Shown here: in pieces, positions 1 to 7,012 of the stretch
Layout of the letters: each line of letters opens with the position of its first letter
Position numbering within the stretch: position 1 is the first letter of the stretch
The notes under the pieces: model-generated
Databases searched by the model: none
Told to the model about the DNA's origin: nothing
The model's input: only the letters and a program-made list of their open reading frames with translations
Position numbers and translations under genes: made by a program
Source: an uncultured Collinsella sp.
Lineage (GTDB): Bacteria; Actinomycetota; Coriobacteriia; Coriobacteriales; Coriobacteriaceae
Length of the DNA: 16,024 nt
Direction: 5' to 3'
NCBI GenBank assembly: GCA_958445065.1
Contig: CAUCQW010000037.1
Location: 1 to 16,024, forward strand

Positions 1-40
1 CGGCGGGGCCATTGTGGCTCTTGACAGCGGATTGGGTCAT
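1..40 (-). CDS. Possible 5' end of a truncated minus-strand gene
   Basis: Reading the minus strand from an ATG at 40, an open frame runs to the window edge with the residues MTQSAVKSHNGPA. It lies downstream of the DAHP synthase gene on the same strand, so it could be the next gene of an aromatic amino-acid unit, but 13 residues are too few to recognise a family. The ribosome-binding site is weak: an AGGGG about 13 nt upstream, which lies inside one arm of the 49-146 stem-loop. It may equally be non-coding. Confidence 0.35.
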   Translation of the reverse strand, partial: MTQSAVKSHNGPA

Positions 41-48
41 ATGAGCGA

Positions 49-146
49 AAACGCCCCTAGGCGAGCAAGGTGACGTGAAAGAGGAGGGAAGCGTACTTCG
101 GTACGCGACCGACGATTGAACGTCAGGTTGCCGCTTAGGGGCGTTT
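49..146. other. Nested stem-loop element (structured RNA or intergenic repeat)
   Basis: Three stems nest around one centre. The outer arms AAACGCCCCTA (49-59) and TAGGGGCGTTT (136-146) are perfectly complementary, and 60-63 extends them to 132-135. Next, GCAA (65-68) pairs with TTGC (128-131) and TGACGT (71-76) with ACGTCA (120-125). The apex is GCGTAC-TTCG-GTACGC (91-106), a stable UUCG-type hairpin. The unpaired part holds the purine run GAGGAGGGAA (81-90); its complement on the minus strand reads like an anti-Shine-Dalgarno. The element fills the space between the DAHP synthase and the possible gene at 1-40. It could be an RNA acting in cis, a bidirectional terminator, or a dispersed palindromic repeat. 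The orientation cannot be decided; one G-U pair (60/135) slightly favours plus-strand RNA. Confidence 0.6.
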
Positions 147-159
147 GCAGCGTCGAGCC

Positions 160-186
160 GTTACGCGGTTTGGCAAACCGCGTAAC
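160..186 (-). terminator. Perfect 12-bp hairpin at the end of the DAHP synthase gene
   Basis: GTTACGCGGTTT (160-171) and AAACCGCGTAAC (175-186) form a perfect 12-bp stem with a 3-nt loop, overlapping the last base of the stop codon. There is no T-run after the stem on either strand, so it is not a standard intrinsic terminator. It may protect the mRNA 3' end or act with the neighbouring 49-146 element. Confidence 0.45.
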
Positions 187-1217
187 TAAATACGCTCTGC
201 GATCTCGTGGATGAGGTAGTCGGTCTTTTCCCAGCCCAGGCACGGGTCGGTGATCGACTTGCCAAAGACACCGCCGTCGACCGGCTGGTTGCCATCCTCC
301 AGGTAGGACTCGATCATAAAGCCCTTGACCAGCTTGGAGATGGACTCGTTGCGGCGGCAGCTGTCGAGCACCTCCTTGCAAATGCGATACTGCTCCAGCG
401 GACGCTTGCCCGAGTTGTCGTGGTTGCAGTCGATGACCGCTGCCGGATTGGCATAGCCGGCATGCTCGGTATAGCGTTCGGCCAGGCGCTCCAGGTGCTC
501 GTAGTGGTAGTTGGGGTAGGTGCGACCGTCGAGACCGATGTAGCCACGCATAACGGCGTGCGCGAGCGGATTGCCGTCGCACTCGACCTCCCAGTTGCGG
601 AAGATGAAGCTCTGGTGCGCCTGCGCGGCGTAAATGGAGTTGAGCATAACGGTGGTAGAGCCGGCAGTGGGATTCTTCATGCCGACGGGTACCGAAATGC
701 CGCTCGACACCAGGCGATGCTCCTGGTTCTCGACCGAGCGTGCGCCCACGGCAACATAGCTCAGCAGGTCGACGAGGTATTGGTAGTTGGACGGGTAGAG
801 CATCTCATCGGCGGTAAAGAAGCCGGTCTCCTCGATGACGCGCAGGTGCATGTGGCGGATGGCCTTGACGCCCTCGAGCAGGTCGTCGGGAGCCTCGGGG
901 TTGGGGTTGTGCAGAAGACCCTTGTAGCCGGTGCCCTTGGTGCGCGGCTTATTGGTGTAGACGCGCGGAATGATGATGAGCTTGTCCTTGACCTCTTCGG
1001 CGACCTTGGCCAGTCGGTTCATGTACTCAAGCACCGAATCCTCGCGGTCGGCAGAGCACGGGCCGATGATGAGTACCTTGCGCGCGTCCTCGCCGGTAAA
1101 GACTTTGGCGACCTCGGCGTCAAATGCCTGCTTTTTGGCAGTAAGCTCGGCGGAAAGCGGCATCTCCTCGCGGATCTCCATGGGGATCGGCAGCCTGCGT
1201 TTGAATTCCATGGCCAT
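186..1217 (-). CDS. aroF: 3-deoxy-7-phosphoheptulonate (DAHP) synthase, class I alpha
   Basis: This enzyme joins phosphoenolpyruvate and erythrose-4-phosphate, the first step of the shikimate pathway to aromatic amino acids. Seen in the 343-residue protein: GPCSADRED (52-60, with the metal-ligand-type Cys54), NKPRTKGTGYKGL (89-101, the KPRT substrate motif), VGARSVENQEHR (157-168), GMKNPTAGST (179-188), DCNHDNSGKRP (263-273) and a C-terminal GFMIESYLEDGNQP segment. The length matches the ~350-residue E. coli AroF/AroG/AroH type. The ATG at 1217 is chosen because GAGGAGG lies 5 nt upstream; an upstream in-frame start at 1298 would include the promoter. Which aromatic amino acid inhibits it cannot be told from the sequence. 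A sigma-70-like promoter lies just upstream. Confidence 0.95.
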   Translation of the reverse strand: MAMEFKRRLPIPMEIREEMPLSAELTAKKQAFDAEVAKVFTGEDARKVLIIGPCSADREDSVLEYMNRLAKVAEEVKDKLIIIPRVYTNKPRTKGTGYKGLLHNPNPEAPDDLLEGVKAIRHMHLRVIEETGFFTADEMLYPSNYQYLVDLLSYVAVGARSVENQEHRLVSSGISVPVGMKNPTAGSTTVMLNSIYAAQAHQSFIFRNWEVECDGNPLAHAVMRGYIGLDGRTYPNYHYEHLERLAERYTEHAGYANPAAVIDCNHDNSGKRPLEQYRICKEVLDSCRRNESISKLVKGFMIESYLEDGNQPVDGGVFGKSITDPCLGWEKTDYLIHEIAERI

Positions 1218-1269
1218 AGGGGCCTCCTCAATCAATTGATGGCAATGAGAACATTGTCGAATGCTCGGC

Positions 1270-1298
1270 ATTATCCGCTGTCGCACGCTAAAGTGCAA
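1270..1298 (-). promoter_or_regulatory. Sigma-70-type promoter of the DAHP synthase gene
   Basis: On the minus strand TTGCAC (1298-1293) is separated by 17 nt from GATAAT (1275-1270). A transcript would start near 1263 and leave a leader of about 45 nt before the ATG at 1217. Confidence 0.7.
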
Positions 1299-1313
1299 GT
1301 CCTTGTCACCCCG

Positions 1314-1352
1314 AAACCTGCCAAAAAGGGACAGGTTTATTTTGGCAGGTTT
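1314..1352. other. Hairpin with two alternative pairings upstream of the DAHP synthase promoter
   Basis: AAACCTGCCAAAA (1314-1326) and TTTTGGCAGGTTT (1340-1352) form a perfect 13-bp stem. A second copy of one arm, CAGGTTT (1332-1338), inside the loop can instead pair with AAACCTG (1314-1320). It lies about 15 bp upstream of the -35 box, so it is outside the DAHP synthase transcript if the promoter call is right. It could be a protein-binding palindrome or a terminator for unseen transcription. Confidence 0.5.
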
Positions 1353-1436
1353 TATCTGGGCAAACGTCGGCGGATGCCGGGAGGGAGCTGCGCCACGCGG
1401 AACCCTAAGGCTGTTGCCGGTTCCCCAGGAAACACT

Positions 1437-1670
1437 CCGTGGGCAAAAAATGCCAAATATGAGTACTGTTGCTCACCTAGTAACATATCCGTCTAGCGAG
1501 ATAATAGACAAAGTGATAAATATGTTCATTAACGTTGGCAGACAGAAGCCTGCTAACGGGCGTTTTGATTAATTCAAAGGCGTATAGGGGCCGCAAAGAG
1601 GTCGTTTGAGGTGGTTTTGGCTGTTACTAAAAAGGTGACAGTACTCATATTTGCCCTTTTTTGCCCACGG
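1437..1670. repeat. Pair of ~48-bp inverted sequences, MITE-like
   Basis: The segment at 1437-1484 and the reverse complement of 1623-1670 are nearly the same. Both begin CCGTGGGCAAAAAA, continue after two mismatches with CAAATATGAGTACTG, then CACCT and AGTAACA, with small insertions between. About 138 bp of AT-richer unrelated sequence separates them. No transposase or convincing reading frame lies inside, and no target-site duplication is obvious. The arrangement resembles a small non-autonomous element with terminal inverted repeats, or two facing copies of a dispersed motif. Confidence 0.6.
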
Positions 1671-1727
1671 GGTCTGGAAAGCGCCGTCAATGAGGTCTCG
1701 GGGAAGGCGTTTCGAGGCTCGAAGGAC

Positions 1728-1763
1728 ACAAAACGGGGGCGCAGGTTGTCCTGCGCCCCCGTT
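1728..1763 (-). terminator. Intrinsic terminator of the ABC exporter operon
   Basis: AACGGGGGCGCAGG (1732-1745) and CCTGCGCCCCCGTT (1750-1763) form a perfect 14-bp GC-rich stem with a TTGT loop. On the minus strand the stem is followed by a short T-run (TTTTGTG). It lies about 30 bp beyond the stop codon of the second ABC subunit. Confidence 0.85.
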
Positions 1764-1794
1764 CTCGGGCGTCATCATTTCTCTGCGGCCGTAT

Positions 1795-3651
1795 CTACGC
1801 CGCCTCGTCGAACTGCGAGTTGTACAGGTCGGCGTAGAAGCCGCCCTGGGCGAGCAGCTCGTCGTGCGTGCCCTTCTCGACGATGTCGCCGTCACGAATT
1901 ACCAAGATCACGTCGGCGTTGCGGATCGTGGACAGGCGGTGCGCGATGACAAAGCTGGTACGGCCCTGCATCAGCGCATCCATGGCACGCTGAATAAGCT
2001 CCTCGGTGCGAGTGTCAACGTTGGAGGTCGCCTCGTCCAAAATCAGCGCCGGACGGTCGGCCAGAATGGCGCGGGCGATGGTCACGAGCTGGCGCTGACC
2101 CTGCGAGAGGTTGGTGCCCTCTTCGTTGATCATAAAGTCGTAACCGCCGGCGAGCGTATGGATAAAGTGGTCGCAGCGTGCGGCGCGTGCAGCGGCTTCG
2201 ACCTCGGCATCGCTCGCGTCGGGGCGTCCGTAGCGGATGTTCTCGCGGATCGTGCCGTTAAACAGCCAGGTATCCTGCAGTACCATAGCAAACTCGCCGC
2301 GCAGCGCCGCGCGATCCCAATCGCGCACGTCGATGCCCTCGACGCGCAGCGAACCGCCGTCCACATCGTAGAAGCGCTGCAGCAGCTTGATGAGCGTGGT
2401 CTTGCCGGCGCCGGTGGGGCCGACGATGGCGATGGTCTGGCCGGGCTGCGCCTCGCAGCTAAAGTCGTGGATGATGGTCTTGTCGGGCGTGTAGCCAAAC
2501 TTGACATGGTCAAACTCCACGTGGCCGGGGCGCTTCTCGGGAATCTGCGCGTCGGCTTTCTGCTCCTCCTCGGGCGCGGCTAGGAACTCAAAGACGCGCT
2601 CGGTGGCAGCGGCCATCGACTGCATCGTGTTGCTCACGTTGCCCAGCTGCTGCACCGGCTGCGTAAAGTTGCGCACGTACTGGATAAAGCTCTGGATGTC
2701 GCCGGGCGTGGCATTGCCGGTCAGCGCAAGTTGCGCGCCCACCACGACGACGCCCACGTAGCCCATGTTACCCACCAGGCTCATAAGCGGCATCATCAGG
2801 CCCGATAGGAACTGCGAGCGCCAGCCACTAATAAAGAGCCGGTCGTTTTGACGGTCGAACTCCTCGATCGAGGCCTCGGCGCGGTCGAACACCTGAATGA
2901 CGTTCTGGCCGGCAAAGTCCTCCTCGATAATGCCGTTGACCGCGCCCAGAACCTGCTGTTGCTCGCGGAAGTACGGCTGCGAGAAGTGAATCATCACGGC
3001 CAGGATAATCGCGGCTGCCGGCAGCGTGAGCACGGTGACGCCGGTGAGCGGCAGGCTGATCGACAGCATCATGACGAGCACGCCGATAATCTGCGTTATC
3101 GACGTGATGAGCTGCGTCACGCTCTGGTTGAGCGACTGACCCAGCGTGTCGACGTCGTTGGTGATGCGGCTGAGTACGTCGCCCTTGCTGTGGCCGTTAA
3201 AGTAACTCATCGGCACGACGGCGATTTTGGCGGCAATCTCCTTGCGCATGCGATAGCAGATCTTTTGCGTGACGCCGGTCATGAGCCAGCCCTGGATGAG
3301 GCTGCAAACAGAGCTTGCCAGATACAGGCAGAGCAAAAAGCCGAGCGTCTTGGCGATCCAGGCAAAGTCGACGTCGCCGGTGCCGTTGACCTTGGCAACC
3401 AGGCCTTCGAACAGTTTGGTGGTAACCTGGCCGAGCACCTTGGGTCCCACAATGTTAAAGATGACCGAGCACACGGCAAAGGCGACGGCGGCAAGCACGG
3501 CAATCTTGTGCTGGCCGATATAGCCGAGCAGCTGCCTCATGGTGCCCTTAAAGTCCTTGGCCTTTTCGCCGCGACGCATGCCGCCCATGCGGCCCATGGG
3601 ACCACGCTGGCGGGTGGGCTTGGGAATCTGAGTCTTGGTCTCGTCTGCCAT
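1795..3651 (-). CDS. ABC exporter subunit with a consensus ATPase core (multidrug/peptide type)
   Basis: This 618-residue half-transporter has an N-terminal transmembrane domain (about 45-340, six predicted helices) fused to a nucleotide-binding domain. Seen: Walker A GPTGAGKT (411-418), Q-loop Gln459, Walker B ILDE with Asp539 and catalytic-type Glu540, and the switch His571 in IAHR. Its ABC signature reads LSQGQ (515-519) instead of LSGGQ. This is the pattern of one partner of a heterodimeric exporter (LmrCD/BmrCD/TM287-288 type): it provides the working Walker motifs and pairs with the intact signature of the upstream partner. The N-terminus is Arg/Gly/Met-rich and cytoplasmic. The start codon overlaps the stop of the partner by one base (TAATG), with GGAAGGAGG 9 nt upstream, so translation is probably coupled. 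The substrate is unknown. Confidence 0.92.
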   Translation of the reverse strand: MADETKTQIPKPTRQRGPMGRMGGMRRGEKAKDFKGTMRQLLGYIGQHKIAVLAAVAFAVCSVIFNIVGPKVLGQVTTKLFEGLVAKVNGTGDVDFAWIAKTLGFLLCLYLASSVCSLIQGWLMTGVTQKICYRMRKEIAAKIAVVPMSYFNGHSKGDVLSRITNDVDTLGQSLNQSVTQLITSITQIIGVLVMMLSISLPLTGVTVLTLPAAAIILAVMIHFSQPYFREQQQVLGAVNGIIEEDFAGQNVIQVFDRAEASIEEFDRQNDRLFISGWRSQFLSGLMMPLMSLVGNMGYVGVVVVGAQLALTGNATPGDIQSFIQYVRNFTQPVQQLGNVSNTMQSMAAATERVFEFLAAPEEEQKADAQIPEKRPGHVEFDHVKFGYTPDKTIIHDFSCEAQPGQTIAIVGPTGAGKTTLIKLLQRFYDVDGGSLRVEGIDVRDWDRAALRGEFAMVLQDTWLFNGTIRENIRYGRPDASDAEVEAAARAARCDHFIHTLAGGYDFMINEEGTNLSQGQRQLVTIARAILADRPALILDEATSNVDTRTEELIQRAMDALMQGRTSFVIAHRLSTIRNADVILVIRDGDIVEKGTHDELLAQGGFYADLYNSQFDEAA

Positions 3652-6017
3652 TAGCGCTCGCCTCCTTCCGTGACGGCTGCAATTTCTTCTTGGGTAAGCC
3701 CCAGCTCTTCGGCGGAAAGCTGTGACTGTGCGATCTCCAGGTACGCCGGGCAGCTGTGCAGCAGCTCCTCGTGCGTACCGGTGCCCACCACGTGACCGTC
3801 GTCGAGCACGATAATCTGGTCGGCGTGCATGATAGTCGCGATGCGCTGGGCCACGACCACGAGCGCGGCGTCGGTAACGTTTTTGGCCAGCTCCTCGCGC
3901 AGGCGCGCGTCGGTCTTGTAGTCGAGGGCACTAAACGAGTCATCGAACACCACAACCTCGGGCTTTTTGGCCAATGCGCGGGCGATGGCCAAGCGCTGGC
4001 GCTGACCACCCGAGACATTGGAGCCTCCCTGGCTGATGGGGGAGTCGTAGCCGCCCTCGCGCTCGGCGATAAAGTCCTCGGCTTGGGCGATGCGTGCCGC
4101 CCGGTGCATGTCATCATCGCTCACCATGTCGCCGGCAAACTTGAGGTTGCTCTCGACGGTGCCCGAGAACAGGCGACCCTGCTGCGGGATGTAACCAATG
4201 CGGCGGCGAAGCTCGGAAAGGGTCATGTCGCGCACGTCGATGCCGTCGAGCGAAATGCTGCCGCCCGTGACGTCGTATAAGCGCGGAATCAGCTGTACGA
4301 GCGTGGACTTGCCCGAGCCCGTGGAGCCAATGATGCCGAGCATCTGACCGGCATGCGTGGTGAAGTTCACGCCGCTGATGACGTCGGCGCGGGCATCGGG
4401 ATACTGGAAGCTCACGTCGCGGAAGGTGAGCTCACCGCGCGGCGCGCTGGCCGTGGGCAGTTTGGGCGAGGCGGGGTCGTTGATGCTCGTGGGGCAGGTG
4501 ATGACCTCTTCCACGCGCTCGGCTGCGACCTCGGCACGGGGCAGAATGACCGAAACCATGGTGAGGATCATAAACGCCATAACGATCTGCATGGTGTAGG
4601 AGATAAACGCCATCATGTTGCCGACCTGCATCACGCCGTCGGACACGCCTTGGGCGCCAAACCAGACGATGAGCACGGTGATGCAGTTCATGACGAGCAT
4701 CATGAGCGGCATCATAAAGCTCATGGCTCGGTTGGTGTAGAGCTGCGTGGTCATCAGGTCGAGCGACGCCTTGTCAAAACGCTCGAGCTCATGCTCCTCG
4801 CGGTTGAACGAGCGGATGGGCATAAGACCGTCGAGCAGCTCGCGGGCGGTAAGGTTCACGCGGTCCACAAAGCTCTGCATCTTTTTGAACTTGGGCATGG
4901 TGAGGCCCATGAGCACGCCGACAACGGCCGAGACCGCGATGATGGCCACGGCGATGGTCCACTCCAGGCCGGTGTGGTTGGCCAGGACGCGCATGACGGC
5001 GACGATGCCCATGACGGGGGCCATCAGGCACATGCGGATAAACAGGGTTGCGGCCATCTGGATCTGCTGAATGTCGTTGGTGCAGCGGGTGATGAGCGAG
5101 GCCTGGCTAAACTTGCCCACCTCGGCCGGCGAGAAGTGCATAACCTTGTTGAAGGTCTCGCGGCGCAGATCGCGGGCGATGGAGCAGGCGGTGCGCGACG
5201 CCACGGCACCGGTCAGGATGGTGGCGACGAGCGACACCAGGCACAGCCCAAACATCGTGGTCGCCATGCGGCTCAGGTAAGCGTTCTGCACGTCGGCGGG
5301 GTCGATGCCCTGCGCTTTGTACTCTTCTTGTACGTAGGTCACGGCGCGCTGGGTCACGATGGAGCCCGACATGGAGCCCATTTTGTCTGCCATATCGTTG
5401 GCGCCCTCGACGAGCTTGCCCTGGTCGATTAGGCCGCCTTCAACGCCTAGACGCAGGCTCTTCATGGTGATCTTGCCACCGTCGGCATCAATCTGCTTTT
5501 GCATGTTCTGCGCCGCTGCGGCCTTCTGCTGCATCTCGGCGAGCTGCTCGGGCGTCATCGCCGCCATCTGCTCGGGGGTGGGCATGGCCTGGGCAGCGTT
5601 GTTGTCTTTCTCGCTGGACGAGCCCATCATGTCGCCCATGGAGTCGGCGTCAATGCCCTGGTTGAACGAAAGGACGACAGTCTCGGGCAGGCTCATAATG
5701 TCGGCAATCTTGCTGCCATCGGCACGCTCTTCCTCGGTGCCCTTGTACGTTCGAATGCCGTTATTGTCCGCCTTGCTAAACACGGCCTCCGCAGCTTTGG
5801 CGTCCTTGGCGCTCATGAAGAGTTCGAGGTCGTCGAGCGATTCGGCGCGAATGGTGTCGGGCACGGGCGAGGCGATGCCGCCTTGCTGCACGCCCACGTC
5901 GACGATGTCGCTCATATAGGTAGGCAGCGCCAGATCGGCGTTGCAGCTGATTACGATAAGTACGATAGCTGTGAACAGTGCCAGGACGTGCTTTTTAAAG
6001 AGCTTGAGAATCCTCAC
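3651..6017 (-). CDS. ABC exporter subunit with a degenerate ATPase site and a large extracytoplasmic insertion
   Basis: This is the partner of the downstream 618-residue protein. Walker A GSTGSGKS (564-571) and the signature VSGGQ (668-672) are intact, but the catalytic Glu is Asp693 (VFDDS) and the switch His is Gln724 (VAQR). Such changes mark the degenerate-site subunit of heterodimeric exporters. At 788 residues it is about 200 longer than usual. The extra length lies between helix 1 (about 10-32) and helix 2 (about 252-273), a loop of roughly 200 residues that should face outside. It is rich in Asp, Met, Gln and Ala, with a repeated TPEQxAxM unit (147-162). The start is a GTG at 6017 overlapping the MarR stop by 4 nt (GTGA), with AAGGAG upstream. 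Membrane protein; substrate unknown, probably drugs or other toxic amphiphiles judging from the MarR neighbour. Confidence 0.92.
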   Translation of the reverse strand: MRILKLFKKHVLALFTAIVLIVISCNADLALPTYMSDIVDVGVQQGGIASPVPDTIRAESLDDLELFMSAKDAKAAEAVFSKADNNGIRTYKGTEEERADGSKIADIMSLPETVVLSFNQGIDADSMGDMMGSSSEKDNNAAQAMPTPEQMAAMTPEQLAEMQQKAAAAQNMQKQIDADGGKITMKSLRLGVEGGLIDQGKLVEGANDMADKMGSMSGSIVTQRAVTYVQEEYKAQGIDPADVQNAYLSRMATTMFGLCLVSLVATILTGAVASRTACSIARDLRRETFNKVMHFSPAEVGKFSQASLITRCTNDIQQIQMAATLFIRMCLMAPVMGIVAVMRVLANHTGLEWTIAVAIIAVSAVVGVLMGLTMPKFKKMQSFVDRVNLTARELLDGLMPIRSFNREEHELERFDKASLDLMTTQLYTNRAMSFMMPLMMLVMNCITVLIVWFGAQGVSDGVMQVGNMMAFISYTMQIVMAFMILTMVSVILPRAEVAAERVEEVITCPTSINDPASPKLPTASAPRGELTFRDVSFQYPDARADVISGVNFTTHAGQMLGIIGSTGSGKSTLVQLIPRLYDVTGGSISLDGIDVRDMTLSELRRRIGYIPQQGRLFSGTVESNLKFAGDMVSDDDMHRAARIAQAEDFIAEREGGYDSPISQGGSNVSGGQRQRLAIARALAKKPEVVVFDDSFSALDYKTDARLREELAKNVTDAALVVVAQRIATIMHADQIIVLDDGHVVGTGTHEELLHSCPAYLEIAQSQLSAEELGLTQEEIAAVTEGGER

Positions 6018-6463
6018 TCGGCATCTCTCCTTTCTTGATTGCGGTCGATAATTTCGTTGGCACGTCTTAGAAGGCGCACCATCTCTTGGGTATCTGTTTC
6101 GCCGAGCTGCTCGAGGAAGGCCGCGGTGCGCTCCTCGAATTCCCGTCGTTTGATTTCGAGATCCTGGAATCCCTTGTCGGTCACCGTGACGTGTACGCGA
6201 CGACGGTCGGTCTTTGAGTGCTCGCGCTCGACCCAGCCCTTGGCTTCGAGAGCGCGTAGGATATTGGCGATGCGGGCGCTCGAGACCCAGGCGCGATCGG
6301 CGAGTTCGCTCGGCGTGAGCGAACCGCCAGCGAGCATGAGGGCGCGCATGACGGCCATCTCGCCGCCGAGGGCTTTGTCCGCAAAGCGCGAAATGCGCTG
6401 ATGCATGCTGCCGAACTCGGTAAGGAGCTGACGCCCAAGTTCACGGAAATCGGTATCTTCCAC
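6014..6463 (-). CDS. MarR-family transcriptional regulator
   Basis: This 149-residue winged-helix protein has the usual MarR layout: helices for dimerisation at both ends, a helix-turn-helix around LTPSELADRAWVSSARIANI (49-68) and a wing with KTDRRRVHVTVTDKG (84-98), including the DRR motif typical of the family. It is the first gene of the operon with the two ABC exporter subunits and overlaps the next gene by 4 nt. It therefore probably represses the exporter and itself until a ligand binds. The start is a GTG at 6463, with TTAGGGG 6 nt upstream. The start codon lies within one arm of the inverted repeat at 6452-6509. The ligand cannot be inferred. Confidence 0.9.
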   Translation of the reverse strand: MEDTDFRELGRQLLTEFGSMHQRISRFADKALGGEMAVMRALMLAGGSLTPSELADRAWVSSARIANILRALEAKGWVEREHSKTDRRRVHVTVTDKGFQDLEIKRREFEERTAAFLEQLGETDTQEMVRLLRRANEIIDRNQERRDAE

Positions 6464-6509
6464 CGAAAACCCCTAACACTAGAAACTATTTTCGGTGAAA
6501 GATGATACC
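6452..6509. promoter_or_regulatory. Probable MarR operator (long inverted repeat over the marR start)
   Basis: GGTATCTTCCACCGAAAA (6452-6469) matches the reverse complement of 6489-6509, apart from a 3-nt insertion and one mismatch. The core CACCGAAAA/TTTTCGGTG is perfect. The repeat covers the marR start codon and the region where its promoter should lie, so it is a natural autoregulatory operator. No clear -35/-10 pair was identified for marR. Confidence 0.65.
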
Positions 6510-6717
6510 CCCGCACGCGCACCCTATACGGTAGATTTTGGGACATGCCTAGAAAACAACCTTTAGGCGACCTCCGTACACCGTCGGTATCAGCAAAGTT
6601 AGGGGTAGATCTCTGAGCACGTCCTAAAGCCCACTCAGAGGCACTTTACCCTGCTAAAGCTGGCATAACAGCTAGAGTGAACGTCGTACAAAGGCAAGGA
6701 AAAAACTAAACAAATCG

Positions 6718-6736
6718 GTGAACGGTAGTTGTTCAC
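6718..6736. promoter_or_regulatory. Small palindrome upstream of the pfl promoter
   Basis: GTGAAC (6718-6723) and GTTCAC (6731-6736) form an interrupted palindrome about 20 bp upstream of the proposed pfl -35 box. It may bind a regulator. It does not match an FNR or Rex consensus that I recognise. The rest of 6510-6717 holds only short hairpins, such as CTCTGAG (6611-6617) with CTCAGAG (6634-6640), and no convincing gene. Confidence 0.3.
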
Positions 6737-6754
6737 GCTCGCATTTCCTGCGGG

Positions 6755-6782
6755 TTTGTAAAAAACGCCCTTATGATATAAA
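6755..6782 (+). promoter_or_regulatory. Candidate promoter of the pfl unit
   Basis: TTTGTA (6755-6760) is followed after 16 nt by TATAAA (6777-6782) with a TG one base upstream (extended -10). A transcript from here would have a leader of about 220 nt before the PFL start at 7013. That leader holds a small hairpin, CACCA-acatg-TGGTG (6895-6909), but no reading frame I would accept as a gene. Confidence 0.45.
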
Positions 6783-7012
6783 AAAAGAAACATATAACAG
6801 CCCAGATGGAGAGGGTCGCTATGTTATCCTTCTCAAACGGGTGAAATCTTGGGTTTTGGGTTGCAGTTCCAAGGTGGACAAACGTTTTTCCCTGCACCAA
6901 CATGTGGTGAAGAACGGAAGAAGCCGGTAGTGCAAGCCGAAAATTCAAGAATTCAATAAGCAGCGGTGTGAGAGAGCGCCGCATTACACGTAACTAGGAG
7001 CGTGGTTACACA

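Noticed and set aside
160..186. Standard intrinsic terminator for aroF
   Set aside because: The stem is perfect, but neither strand has a T-run after it; kept only as a low-confidence terminator-like hairpin.
1218..1310. T-box or amino-acid leader peptide in front of the DAHP synthase gene
   Set aside because: The leader from the predicted start is only about 45 nt and holds no run of aromatic codons, no T-box sequence and no terminator.
207..1496. 429-residue plus-strand frame across the DAHP synthase gene
   Set aside because: The minus-strand DAHP synthase is unmistakable; this frame continues into the intergenic repeat and shows no family features.
6718..6984. Small frames on both strands in the pfl leader (70 and 83 residues)
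   Set aside because: No ribosome-binding site of note, no family resemblance, and they overlap the promoter and leader structures.
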